NCBI GenBank assembly: GCA_964604675.1
Contig: CAZSAT010000006.1
Location: 1-64,000 of the forward strand
Length of the DNA: 64,000 bases
Origin: CAZSAT01 sp964604675
GTDB lineage: Bacteria > Myxococcota_A > UBA796 > CAJQPC01
Direction: 5' to 3'
Shown here: positions 1 to 7,886 of the stretch, piece after piece
Layout of the letters: each line of letters begins with the position of its first letter
Position numbering within the stretch: position 1 is the stretch's first letter
Notes under the pieces: model-generated
Databases searched by the model: none
The model's input: only the letters and a program-made list of their open reading frames with translations
What the model was told of the DNA's origin: nothing
Position numbers and translations under genes: made by a program

Positions 1-609
1 GAGGGCCGGTCGAACATGGCGTCGTTCGTGCTCGCCCACCCGTCGGCCACCCCACCCGGCGAGAGCTACATGTACTCCACGGGCGACTCCAACGTGCTCT
101 CGGCCATCGTGCACGCCGCGCTCCTCCCCAGCCACGGCGAGCGCTACGCCCACGATCTGCTGTTCGACCGCATCGGAGCGCCCGGCGTCGTCTTCGAGCG
201 CGACGGGAAGGGGGTGCCCGCCGGAGGCAACTACGTGTGGACCACGCCCCGGGACCTGGCCCGCTTCGGGCAGCTGATGCTCGCCGATGGCTGCCGCGGT
301 GAGGAGCGGCTCCTGGCGGAAGGCTGGGTGTCCTTCATGGTCGATGGCAACGACAGCCACGCGACGCTGGATCGCGACGGCGATGGCGACGTGCCCGGGC
401 GGCACGTGTGGCCCAACCGGCCGGGGCCCGATGGGGTCCCCCCGTGGCCCTCCGCGCCCGCCGACATGTTCCTGGCGGACGGGCACTGGGGGCAGAAGCT
501 GATCGTGGTGCCCAGCCGGGACCTGGTGGTGGTGCGCACCGCAGACGACCGAGGCGGTAGCCTCGACACCGACCACTTCATGCGGCTCGTGCTCGAGATG
601 GTGGACTGA
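1..609 (+). CDS. Serine hydrolase (beta-lactamase / CubicO-like), C-terminal part
   Basis: The frame is open to the first base, so the gene starts outside the window and only about 202 C-terminal residues are seen. The segment SYMYSTGDSNVLSAIV matches the Tyr-x-Asn-type motif region of penicillin-binding/class C beta-lactamase-fold hydrolases, and WGQKLIVVPSRDLVVV near the end is the usual closing strand that carries the third active-site element. Proteins with this look include 6-aminohexanoate-dimer hydrolases and esterases; the substrate cannot be told. The nucleophile Ser-x-x-Lys motif must lie upstream. The stop codon overlaps the ATG of the next gene by one base, so the two are probably translated together. 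Confidence 0.75.
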   Translation, partial: EGRSNMASFVLAHPSATPPGESYMYSTGDSNVLSAIVHAALLPSHGERYAHDLLFDRIGAPGVVFERDGKGVPAGGNYVWTTPRDLARFGQLMLADGCRGEERLLAEGWVSFMVDGNDSHATLDRDGDGDVPGRHVWPNRPGPDGVPPWPSAPADMFLADGHWGQKLIVVPSRDLVVVRTADDRGGSLDTDHFMRLVLEMVD

Positions 610-878
610 TGCTGACCCTGCTCTTGTTCGCTTGCGGGCCCAAGGATGCCTACGAGCTGTCGCTGCCCCAGCTGGCGGTGCGCTTCAACGCCAAGATGAC
701 CTGCAGCTGCGTGTTCGTGTCCGAGCAGGACGCCACCTACTGCCAGGAGTGGACCCGGGTCGACCCCGACATCGCCAAGGCCACCATCGACTACGACGAG
801 CAGGTGGTGACGAGCCGGGCGCTCCTGTTCTGGAGCCACGAGGCGCGGTACACCCCGGAGGGATGCACCCTGGAGTGA
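609..878 (+). CDS. Small predicted lipoprotein, unknown function
   Basis: This encodes 89 residues. The ATG shares its A with the stop codon of the preceding hydrolase gene, so the pair is translationally coupled. The N-terminus MLTLLLFAC is a nine-residue hydrophobic stretch ending in a lipobox-like Phe-Ala-Cys with no positive charge. Four more cysteines (about C32, C34, C45, C86) suggest disulfides or metal binding in the periplasm. No family is recognised. No upstream ATG, GTG or TTG is available in frame, so the very short signal cannot be explained by a wrong start. It ends exactly where the convergent TetR gene ends. Confidence 0.6.
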   Translation: MLTLLLFACGPKDAYELSLPQLAVRFNAKMTCSCVFVSEQDATYCQEWTRVDPDIAKATIDYDEQVVTSRALLFWSHEARYTPEGCTLE

Positions 879-1469
879 TCAGCCGATGGTGGCGTCGAGC
901 CCGGCGAGCAGCAGCTCCGTGGCCCGCTCGAGCTGCATCACGACCGCTTCCGGCCCGTGCAGGCCATCGGTCCAGCCGACGAGGGCTGCGAACCACACGC
1001 CCTGCAGGATGAGGGCGACGTCGTGCTCGGCGTCCTCTCGACGCGGGTCGCGTGTGGCAGCGCGCTCGGCGCCCCGCAACGCGTCACGGATGATGTCGGT
1101 CATCGTGCCGTGGTACCGGGTGACCTTCTCTGCCAGCTCCGGCTGGCCGCTCGCCACCACCCGCAACATGGCCTGCGAGAGCTTCGGGCGGGCCGTGAGC
1201 ACCTGGGTGGCGAAGCCGAAGAACTTCATCACCCGCTCGTGGGGACCCGCTCCGGGGATGGTCTGGCCCGAGAGCATGGTCTGGAGCTTGCTGGTCTCGA
1301 GCTCCAGCGCCGCCGCCAGGATGTCCTCCTTGCTCGAAAAGCGCCGGTAGACGGTGCCGAGCGCAACGTCGGCCTTCTGGGCCAGATCCCGCAGACGCAC
1401 CGCCTCGAAGCCGTCCTGTTCGGCCAGCTCCATGGCGACCTCGACAATCCTCTTCGCGCGTTCGTCCAT
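879..1469 (-). CDS. TetR/AcrR-family transcriptional regulator
   Basis: The protein has 196 residues, a normal TetR length. Residues about 7-50 form the helix-turn-helix: AKRIVEVAMELAEQDGFEAV, then RDLAQKADVALGTVYRRF, then SSKEDIL, the family signature. The C-terminal two thirds is helical and would bind a ligand that is not identifiable. It lies divergent from the zinc-ribbon gene at 1540 and back to back with the small lipoprotein gene. The start is the ATG at 1469; a TAGCCT box sits six bases before it and there is no Shine-Dalgarno sequence, so it is probably translated from a leaderless mRNA. Regulation of a neighbour is possible but no operator was recognised. Confidence 0.9.
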   Translation of the reverse strand: MDERAKRIVEVAMELAEQDGFEAVRLRDLAQKADVALGTVYRRFSSKEDILAAALELETSKLQTMLSGQTIPGAGPHERVMKFFGFATQVLTARPKLSQAMLRVVASGQPELAEKVTRYHGTMTDIIRDALRGAERAATRDPRREDAEHDVALILQGVWFAALVGWTDGLHGPEAVVMQLERATELLLAGLDATIG

Positions 1470-1475
1470 GGTCGA

Positions 1476-1481
1476 AGGCTA
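1476..1481 (-). promoter_or_regulatory. -10 box TAGCCT, leaderless layout (tetR-type gene)
   Basis: TAGCCT is followed by six bases (TCGACC) and the ATG at 1469. No ribosome binding site and no -35 consensus is visible. The position puts the transcription start at or next to the start codon. Confidence 0.5.
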
Positions 1482-1539
1482 ACCCCGCTGGACAGGCCAG
1501 CACGCATCCATTACTCGCCGCCGTCTCCCTGGAGCCCTC

Positions 1540-1869
1540 ATGTACCGCTGTGAGATCTGCGGCGTCGTTCCGGCCGCCAACACCCCGCTGAACTACGTCG
1601 TCACCGAGCGTCGCGCCAAGCGCTACACGCACCGCCCCAAGGCGCACCCCGTGCGCATCTCCGGCAAGAAGCGCGCGCTTCGGCTGGACGACTCGGGCGG
1701 CATCGGCTGGGAGATCGTGCGCCAGGCCAAGGCCTGCGCCCGATGCGCCGAGGACCACGTGATGCCCGAGGCCTCGCCGCTGCCCGCCGAGCCGGATCCC
1801 ATCTACGAGGGCGAAGGCGAGGGCGAGGGCGAGGGCGAGGGCGAGTACGCGCACGACGCCGGCGCGTAG
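1540..1869 (+). CDS. Zinc-ribbon-like protein with Glu-Gly repeat tail
   Basis: The protein has 109 residues. Two Cys-x-x-Cys knuckles (CEIC at 4-7, CARC at 66-69) frame a basic middle segment rich in Arg and Lys, which looks like a zinc ribbon that could bind nucleic acid. The C-terminus contains a perfect Glu-Gly repeat (codons at 1807-1845) followed by a short tail. The start ATG is preceded by CTGGAGCCCTC, giving a GGAG ribosome binding site. Function unknown; a role in RNA or DNA binding is inference from the charge and the Cys pairs. Confidence 0.65.
   Translation: MYRCEICGVVPAANTPLNYVVTERRAKRYTHRPKAHPVRISGKKRALRLDDSGGIGWEIVRQAKACARCAEDHVMPEASPLPAEPDPIYEGEGEGEGEGEGEYAHDAGA
1807..1845 (+). 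repeat. GAGGGC hexamer tandem repeat (Glu-Gly)
   Basis: Six near-perfect copies of the 6-base unit GAGGGC (one reads GAAGGC), plus a final GAG, encode alternating Glu-Gly in the C-terminal tail of the zinc-ribbon protein. Such a repeat can vary in length by slippage. Confidence 0.8.
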
Positions 1870-1902
1870 CTCGAACGAGTTCCAGACGGACGCCTCCGCC
1901 AT

Positions 1903-1916
1903 CGTGTACATACACG
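1903..1916. promoter_or_regulatory. Inverted repeat CGTGTA-CA-TACACG upstream of the PEP-synthase-like gene
   Basis: A perfect palindrome with 6-base arms lies 29 bases before the ATG at 1946, in the only AT-rich patch of the intergenic region. It could be an operator or simply overlap the -10 region; no regulator is identified. Confidence 0.3.
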
Positions 1917-1945
1917 GTGGCGTTGTCGTTCCTTGAGGAGACGCG

Positions 1946-3934
1946 ATGATCCTGTTCTGGGCGTGCATGTGTGGTGGACCGGCGACCGAGAGCGGTTCCA
2001 CGGACTCCGCGTCCTCGTGGTCCTGCGTGATCGACGAGGCGGAACCCGAGTTCTCGCAGGCGATCGGCTGCTGGGAAGACTTCGACAAGCTGGCGTCCGC
2101 GCCGCTCGACGCGTCGATTCCCGGTGCGCGAAGCGCCAAGACCGTGATCGACCGCACCGACGGCGACGCGCTGTACTTCCAGAACTCGAGCCTCTACCCC
2201 ATCCACTGGGACTTCGCGTCGGCCCACCTCTCGGGTGATGGCCTGCCGCTGGTCGGCGACATGGCGTCGTTCAACGCCAGCGAGTACTTCAGCCCCGATC
2301 GCCGCTTCCTGCTCGGAGCCCTCACCTTCTACGAAGAGCCGGCGATCTGGGCCTACGAGATCTCGCCCTACGACACGGCCAGCGCCGACATGGTGGCGTC
2401 GGCCTTCTACAAGATCCGGGACAACGGGTACTTCGGCACCGAGCTCTACTTCCACCCCACGTCCACGTCGATCGATCAGCTGATCGACGACCTCCCCTCC
2501 GACGTGCCCATCGTCACCACCGACGAGATCTACGCCAACACCACGTTCCAGCCGCTGAACCTCGGCGAGACGATGGCGCAGCTGAGCTTCTACACGGTCG
2601 ACGAGATCGAGGTGGAGCCGCCGAGCTACCGCGAGCTCGTGGTGCTCGACGCGGTGCCCCTCGACATCGGCGTGGTCGCCGGCATCATCACGGCGGAGTT
2701 CCAGACGCCGCTCTCGCACATCAACGTGTTGTCGCAGAACCGCGGCACGCCGAACATGGCGCTGCGCGAAGCCTTCGAGCACCCGGACCTGGTCGCCCTC
2801 GAGGACAAGTGGGTCCACCTGGTGGTCGACTCGACCGAGTGGACCATCACCGAGGTCACCCAGGAGGAAGCCGACGCTTGGTGGGAGGCCAACAAGCCCG
2901 ACCCGATCGACGTCACGCCCTTCGACACCAGCGTCACCGAGCTGACCGACGACGAGGACGTGCTCGACCTGGAGACCTACGGCCTGGGGGAGGCCCTCGA
3001 CCTCTCGGTGCCCATCTTCGGTGGCAAGGGCAGCCACTTCGGGGCCCTCTCGGAGATCGGCGACGACGTGCCGCACCCCGACGCCTTCATGATCCCCGTG
3101 TACTGGTACGACCAGCACATGCAGACCCACGGCTTCTGGGAAGAGGCCGAGCTGATGATGGCCGACAAGGACTTCCAGGGATCCACCGCCATCCGGAAGG
3201 AGCGGCTGGAGGCCTTCCGCGAAGCGATCATGGCGGCGGAGCTCGACCCGGTGTTCCTCGAGGAGGTCGAGAACAAGGTCCGCGACGACTTCGGTCGGCG
3301 CTGCCGGTTCCGCAGCTCCACCAACGCCGAGGACGTGTCCGGCTTCAACGGAGCCGGGCTCTACACCTCGGTCAGCGGCGACCCCGACGACAAGAACTAC
3401 CCGGTGGAGGACGCCATCCGGGAGGTGTGGGCGAGCGTGTGGAGCTACCGCGCGTTCGAGGAGCGCAGCTACTACAGCATCAACCACCTCGACATCGCCA
3501 TGTCGTTGCTCGTGCACCCGAGCTTCACCGACGAGGAAGCCAACGGCGTGGCGATCACCGGCAACATCTTCGACTCCAGTGGCCTGAACCCCGCCTTCTA
3601 CGTGAACGTGCAGGCCGGAGAGACCAGCGTGGTGGCGCCCCCCGATGGCATCACGTCGGACCAGTTCCTGTACTACTACTACACCTCGGGGCAGCCCACG
3701 GCCTACATCGCCACCTCCAACCTGGTCCCGGAAGGGGAGCATGTGCTCACCAACGACCAGGTGCACGAGCTGGGCGTGGCGATGGACGCGATCCACCAGT
3801 TCTTCGGCGAGGCCTACAACACAGGCATCGGCTACGGCATGGACATCGAGTTCAAGTTCGACGACCAGGACTCGGGTGGTGAGCCCACCCTCTTCGTGAA
3901 GCAGGCGCGGCCGTACCCGGACTGGACCGACTAG
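1946..3934 (+). CDS. PEP synthase/PPDK-like lipoprotein with permuted domain order
   Basis: The protein has 662 residues. MILFWAC is a very short lipobox-type start, followed by a Ser/Thr-rich tether. Around residue 257 the phosphohistidine swivelling-domain motif appears (GIITAEFQTPLSHINVLSQN), with the catalytic His in PLSH. The ATP-binding half comes after it: GGKGSHFGAL near 357, RFRSSTNAEDVSGFNGAG near 453, and FVKQARPYPD at the very end, like the QARP strand that closes the ATP domain of PEP synthase. In PEP synthase and pyruvate phosphate dikinase the ATP domain is N-terminal and the His domain follows; here the order is reversed. No PEP/pyruvate TIM barrel is present, so it is not a complete PEP synthase. 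Ribosome binding site GAGGAG precedes the ATG. A phosphotransfer role outside the cytoplasm is puzzling because ATP is not expected there. Confidence 0.75.
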   Translation: MILFWACMCGGPATESGSTDSASSWSCVIDEAEPEFSQAIGCWEDFDKLASAPLDASIPGARSAKTVIDRTDGDALYFQNSSLYPIHWDFASAHLSGDGLPLVGDMASFNASEYFSPDRRFLLGALTFYEEPAIWAYEISPYDTASADMVASAFYKIRDNGYFGTELYFHPTSTSIDQLIDDLPSDVPIVTTDEIYANTTFQPLNLGETMAQLSFYTVDEIEVEPPSYRELVVLDAVPLDIGVVAGIITAEFQTPLSHINVLSQNRGTPNMALREAFEHPDLVALEDKWVHLVVDSTEWTITEVTQEEADAWWEANKPDPIDVTPFDTSVTELTDDEDVLDLETYGLGEALDLSVPIFGGKGSHFGALSEIGDDVPHPDAFMIPVYWYDQHMQTHGFWEEAELMMADKDFQGSTAIRKERLEAFREAIMAAELDPVFLEEVENKVRDDFGRRCRFRSSTNAEDVSGFNGAGLYTSVSGDPDDKNYPVEDAIREVWASVWSYRAFEERSYYSINHLDIAMSLLVHPSFTDEEANGVAITGNIFDSSGLNPAFYVNVQAGETSVVAPPDGITSDQFLYYYYTSGQPTAYIATSNLVPEGEHVLTNDQVHELGVAMDAIHQFFGEAYNTGIGYGMDIEFKFDDQDSGGEPTLFVKQARPYPDWTD

Positions 3935-3938
3935 CGCA

Positions 3939-3963
3939 CGGGCTGCGCTCCACGCGCAGCCCG
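3939..3963. terminator. Hairpin, 10-bp perfect stem
   Basis: Arms CGGGCTGCGC and GCGCAGCCCG are separated by a five-base loop, starting five bases after the stop codon at 3934. No T-run follows, so it may stabilise the 3' end rather than terminate alone. Confidence 0.55.
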
Positions 3964-4015
3964 CACGCTCCCGCTCTCTGGCCCTGCGGGCGTTCGACGG
4001 GGCGGCTTCCTCTCT

Positions 4016-4045
4016 GAAAGGGGGCCCCTCGATGGGCCCCCTTTC
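4016..4045. terminator. Hairpin, 12-bp perfect stem, likely bidirectional terminator
   Basis: Arms GAAAGGGGGCCC and GGGCCCCCTTTC enclose a six-base loop. It lies between two convergent genes (ends at 3934 and 4146). The A-tract on one side and T-tract on the other would serve transcripts from both directions. Nothing else is recognised in the 211-base gap. Confidence 0.7.
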
Positions 4046-4145
4046 GCGTGCCCGCTGGGCACGCTGAACCCCCACCGTCGAGGCCGTTGGCTGCGCGCTG
4101 CACGCTGCCGACGGGCGCTACGCGGCTCAGCCTCCTGATCCTGGA

Positions 4146-6041
4146 TCAGCGCCGGTAGGGGTCCGCGAGGTCGTCCCGACCGAGATCCTGGTAGGCCTGG
4201 GCCACGTAGGTGCGGAAGCGCGGCTCGTCCGGGTACAGGCGGGTCAGGGGCAGGAGGGCCTTGACCTCGTCGAGGTAGCGCTGCTGGCTCCGGTAGAGCG
4301 CCGCGAGCTCCAGCCGGGGGCCCACGCCCTTGGGTCGCCAGCGCAGCTCGTCCAGGTAGCGCTCCTCGGCCAGGACGACGTCTCCATTCGCCGCGTGGAG
4401 CGCCGCGGTCAGCACCGCGAGCCCGGGCTCCAGGGGTCGCTCCTGGACGAGGCGCTCCAGGTCCTCCGCGAAGCTCGTCACAGGCTCGCCGCGTCCCAGC
4501 GCGAGCGCGGCGCGAGCCATGCGCACCCGCGCGTGGTCGGGCTCGTCCGCCAGCGCCTCGTCCGCCACCAGCGACGCTTCGCCGAGCGCTCCAGCGAGCA
4601 CCAGGGCCTCGACTTCGCCGGCCCGTGCCCCGGTCGACCGGGGGTCCAGCTCCAGCGCTTCTCGGAACCACTGGAGCGCCTCGGGCGCGGCGCCGGCCTG
4701 CAGCCAGATCTGGCCGCTGATGGTGGCGACCGTGGCGTTCGGTGCGTGCCCGTAGGCGGTGGCGAGCTCCCCCAGGGCCTCCTCGGGCCGTCCGGAGCGC
4801 GCCAGGGTCAACGCCAACCGGAGCCGCACGTCGCGCATGCCGGGCGCAACGGCGAGCAGGCTGCGCAGCTCGGCGACCAGCTCGCCGGGGCTCCGGGCGT
4901 CCAGCTCGTGCACCCGCTTCAGCAGCTCGATGCCCTCCCGCGGGTCGAGGCCTGCGGCGGTCACCTCGGCTGGCCCCGCGACGTAGCCGAGGGCCTGGAG
5001 CTGCTCCAACGCAGCCACGTCCAGCGTGGCCCGTTCCGGCTCCCAGGCCGGCACCGCAGCCGCGATGTGCTGCAGGCCGAGGGCATCGGCCGACACGTCG
5101 ACCGCCAGGCCGTCGCTGCCCGCGGCGCCGTACAGCGGGCTCCAGCCGTAGTGTGCCTCCCCGTAGAGGGTCTCCGCGTACACGACCCGCCCCGGGTCGT
5201 CGTCTCGGAGATCGCGCCCGTCCAGGCCGTCCGGCACGGGCAGACCAGCGAGCGCCAGCACGGTGGGGAACACGTCGACCACGCTCACGGGTGCATCGAC
5301 CACCGCCGCCGTGAAGGCCGGACCGGTGGCGATGAGGGGGACCTGCACGGTCGCCCGGCCGAGCAGCAGGCCGTGTTCCTCCTCCCCGTCTTCGCCGAGC
5401 CCCTCACCGTGGTCCCCGACCACCAGCAGGTGGGCCTCCGGTGGCAGCGCGGCGACCAAGCGACCGACGGCGGTGTCGAGCCGGCCCAGCTCGCGGTCGT
5501 AGCCGCCGACATAGGGCCGATGGGCGTCGAAGAGGTGCACCCAGAGGAAGTCGGCGCCCGGCAGCAGGCCCAAGGCCTCGTCGATCACCTCGTCGGCCCC
5601 CCGCTCCACACGCCAGCTGAGGCGGTCGCCGGGCACGCCGAGGTCGTCGGCGTAGGCGTCGAAGCCCTGGCCGAAGCCCCAGTGGGCTTGCGTGACGTAG
5701 GCGCCGACGGCCGCTCGGGCGACCCGTCCGGAGGCGGTGAACTGCTCGGCGAGGGTCTGCGCGTGCTCGGACAAGCGCGCGTCGCCGTTGTCGCGAACAC
5801 CGTGGCGTGGCGGGTACAGCCCCGTGAACATCGAGCTGTGGCTCGGAATCGTGAGCGGCGTGACCGTCCAGGCCGACGTGAAGCGGGCCCCTCGAGCCGC
5901 GAGCGCGTCCAGGTGGGGCGTGTCCGCGTCGTGGCCGTAGCTGCCCAGCCGGTCTGCCCGGGTGGTGTCGAGGGTGACGAGCACGACCGGTCCCGGCCTG
6001 GGGGCGGGCTCGGGTGCGGCGCAAGCGAGCAGGAGGATCAG
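4146..6041 (-). CDS. Sulfatase-fold (alkaline phosphatase superfamily) lipoprotein with TPR-like C-terminus
   Basis: With a CTG start at 6041 the product has 631 residues. The CTG overlaps the stop of the upstream gene as CTGA; no ATG, GTG or TTG lies between it and the sulfatase motifs. ILLLAC then forms a short lipobox. VVLVTLDTTRADRLGSYG (about 19-36) holds the first metal-binding Asp, and TPLTIPSHSSMFTGLYPPRH follows. The nucleophile position of the Cys/Ser-x-Pro-x-Arg sulfatase motif is Thr64 and the Arg is His68, so this is not a formylglycine sulfatase; a phosphodiesterase or phosphoglycerol/phosphoethanolamine transferase activity with Thr is more likely. LLVVGDHGEGLGE supplies the second metal site. 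From about residue 370 the protein is helical with TPR-like repeats. Confidence 0.75.
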   Translation of the reverse strand: MILLLACAAPEPAPRPGPVVLVTLDTTRADRLGSYGHDADTPHLDALAARGARFTSAWTVTPLTIPSHSSMFTGLYPPRHGVRDNGDARLSEHAQTLAEQFTASGRVARAAVGAYVTQAHWGFGQGFDAYADDLGVPGDRLSWRVERGADEVIDEALGLLPGADFLWVHLFDAHRPYVGGYDRELGRLDTAVGRLVAALPPEAHLLVVGDHGEGLGEDGEEEHGLLLGRATVQVPLIATGPAFTAAVVDAPVSVVDVFPTVLALAGLPVPDGLDGRDLRDDDPGRVVYAETLYGEAHYGWSPLYGAAGSDGLAVDVSADALGLQHIAAAVPAWEPERATLDVAALEQLQALGYVAGPAEVTAAGLDPREGIELLKRVHELDARSPGELVAELRSLLAVAPGMRDVRLRLALTLARSGRPEEALGELATAYGHAPNATVATISGQIWLQAGAAPEALQWFREALELDPRSTGARAGEVEALVLAGALGEASLVADEALADEPDHARVRMARAALALGRGEPVTSFAEDLERLVQERPLEPGLAVLTAALHAANGDVVLAEERYLDELRWRPKGVGPRLELAALYRSQQRYLDEVKALLPLTRLYPDEPRFRTYVAQAYQDLGRDDLADPYRR

Positions 6042-7807
6042 GGCGTGTAGTACCCCGACCAGGTCACCGGCCGGTTGGAGCTGCCGTTCTGCATGCGGTC
6101 GATGTAGACCGAGTAGCCGTAGAAGTAGTAGGCGTAGTCGTAGGTGGCGGCGTTGGCCCAGCTGTCGTACTGCGCGTAGTAGCTGCCGTCGTCCTGGGTG
6201 CGGTACATCACGAAGGCACGCGGCGAGAAGGTGATGACGCTGGCAGGCAGGGTGGCTTCGCAGCCGGCCGGGCCCCACTCGACGCCGTCGCCGTCGGTGG
6301 GCGCGAAGTCGAAGCCGTAGCCGTAGCTGTTGGTGCTGTTGAACGACCACCCGCCCACGTCCCGGGTGGCGCCGTAGCTGTAGCCGAAGAGCTCGCCGCT
6401 GCAGGTGAAGCTGTCGCTTCCGTCGATCTTGTAGCCGTAGACGTACACGCTGCCGTAGCTGTAGGTGACCGCCTCGTTGTAGCCGTAGGCCGCCCAGAGG
6501 TTGCCCCACGCCACGCCCGCGAAGTCCCAGTCGGTCTCCGCGCTCATCACCCAGATCTCGTCGCTGCAGGCCTCCTCGCCCCAGCACTCGTCGTCGAGGC
6601 AGTCGGCGTTGCCGTCGGCGTCGTTGTCGGCGCCGTCCTCGCAGTCCTCGATGCACACGGCCTCGCCGTCGCAGTCGTCGTCGGCGCAGTCGGTGTAGCC
6701 GTCCGCGTCGTTGTCGGCGCCGTCCTCGCAGTCCTCGATGCAGACGGGCACGCCCACGCACTCGTCGTCTTCGCAGTCGACGTAGGCGTCGGCGTCGTTG
6801 TCCACGCCGTCGCCGCAGTCCTCCGAGCACGCCTCGGTGCAGTCACCGTCGTCGCAGTCGGCCAGGGTGTCGCAGTCGTGGTCGAGGCCGTCGTCGCAGG
6901 TCTCCGGCGCGTCCGGGTAGGTGCTGGTGTCGGCGTCGTCGCAGTCTCCGCCTCCCTCGATGGCCCCCGCGTCCCAGCCGAGCGTGTGCACGTCGCAGAG
7001 CACCCAGCCGTCGCCGTCATCGTCCACTTCGTCTTCGGCGGCCGCGCCGTCGCAGTCGTTGTCCAGGCCGTCGCAGAGCTCGTCGGCGCCCGGATGCACG
7101 CTGCTGTCGTCGTCGTTGCAGTCGTCGGTGGAGCGCTCCATGCCCAGCGGCTGCTCGCACGCGTTCGTGGGGGTGCCGCCCTCCTCGCCGTAGCCATCGC
7201 GATCCGCGTCGGTGTACCAGGCGGTGGTGGGGTTCACCTCGGCGTCGCCGTCGTCGCAGTCCCCCGGTTGATCGACGTAGCCTCCGGGCTGGTCGCACGC
7301 GGTGATGGTGTCGAGGGAGGTTCCGTACGTGTCGTTGTCGCCGTCGGCGTACCAGGTGGTGAGCGAGCTGGTGTCGAAGTTGGCGTCGTCGCTGTCCACG
7401 TCGCCGTCGCAGTCGTCGTCCCAGCCGTTGCAGACCTCGCTGGCGTCCGGGTGCACCGCGTCGTCGTCGTCGTCGCAGTCTCCGCCGATGTGGGTGGCGC
7501 CGATGGGCAGCTCGCAGGCCATGAAGGCCTCGCCACCGAACTCGTCGCTGTCGTCGTCCCAGTACCAGACGTACTCGACGAGGTCGTCGTCGTCGTCGTC
7601 GATCAGGCCGTCGCAGTCGTCGTCGACCTCGTTGCAGACCTCCTCGGCGCCCGGGAAGACGTCGTCGTCGTCGTCGTCGCAGTCGTCTGCGGTGGTGAAG
7701 CCGTCGCCGTCGTCGTCGACCGGCGCAGGTGCCGAGGTGTCAGGGGCCTCGCCCTGGGTGTCGGCCCCCTTGTCGGTGCAGGCCACGACGGCCATCCACA
7801 ACCACAT
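6038..7807 (-). CDS. Asp-rich metal-binding-repeat lipoprotein (MopE-type motifs)
   Basis: The product has 589 residues. The start at 7807 is fixed by GCAGGAGGAACCG just before ATG. MWLWMAVVAC is a ten-residue lipobox start without charge. About five copies of the DxDGDG...DCDD...VHPGAxExCxGxDDDCDG module (the putative Ca/Cu-binding motif seen in MopE-like surface proteins) are followed by four copies of a CEDGxDNDADGxxDCxDDxC unit. From about residue 416 to the end lies a unique Tyr/Gly-rich domain with many YGY and YSYG repeats, probably beta-rich. It overlaps the downstream sulfatase-fold gene by four bases, so the two exported proteins form an operon. Partner or ligand unknown; metal binding is inferred from the family. 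Confidence 0.8.
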   Translation of the reverse strand: MWLWMAVVACTDKGADTQGEAPDTSAPAPVDDDGDGFTTADDCDDDDDDVFPGAEEVCNEVDDDCDGLIDDDDDDLVEYVWYWDDDSDEFGGEAFMACELPIGATHIGGDCDDDDDAVHPDASEVCNGWDDDCDGDVDSDDANFDTSSLTTWYADGDNDTYGTSLDTITACDQPGGYVDQPGDCDDGDAEVNPTTAWYTDADRDGYGEEGGTPTNACEQPLGMERSTDDCNDDDSSVHPGADELCDGLDNDCDGAAAEDEVDDDGDGWVLCDVHTLGWDAGAIEGGGDCDDADTSTYPDAPETCDDGLDHDCDTLADCDDGDCTEACSEDCGDGVDNDADAYVDCEDDECVGVPVCIEDCEDGADNDADGYTDCADDDCDGEAVCIEDCEDGADNDADGNADCLDDECWGEEACSDEIWVMSAETDWDFAGVAWGNLWAAYGYNEAVTYSYGSVYVYGYKIDGSDSFTCSGELFGYSYGATRDVGGWSFNSTNSYGYGFDFAPTDGDGVEWGPAGCEATLPASVITFSPRAFVMYRTQDDGSYYAQYDSWANAATYDYAYYFYGYSVYIDRMQNGSSNRPVTWSGYYTP

Positions 7808-7832
7808 CGGTTCCTCCTGCGCGCCCTCAGGG

Positions 7833-7851
7833 AGTGTAGTAGCCATACCAT
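7833..7851. promoter_or_regulatory. Divergent -10 boxes: TACACT (minus) and TACCAT (plus)
   Basis: In the 79-base gap between the divergent genes at 7807 (minus) and 7887 (plus), TACACT on the minus strand (7833-7838) and TACCAT on the plus strand (7846-7851) both fit TANNNT and are the only AT-rich hexamers. No -35 consensus is visible. Confidence 0.4.
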
Positions 7852-7886
7852 CGGAGCGCTCTGTGGGGCTCGTGCCACCATGGGCC

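Noticed and set aside
1601..4075. Open minus-strand frame of more than 800 codons
   Set aside because: It is the antisense shadow of the PEP-synthase-like gene; high GC content keeps the opposite frame open. It has Val/Arg/His/Gly-rich composition without domains.
6580..7720. Short direct repeats (GTCGTCGTC and similar) considered as a CRISPR or microsatellite
   Set aside because: They are codon runs of Asp-rich coding modules on the minus strand, without regular spacers.
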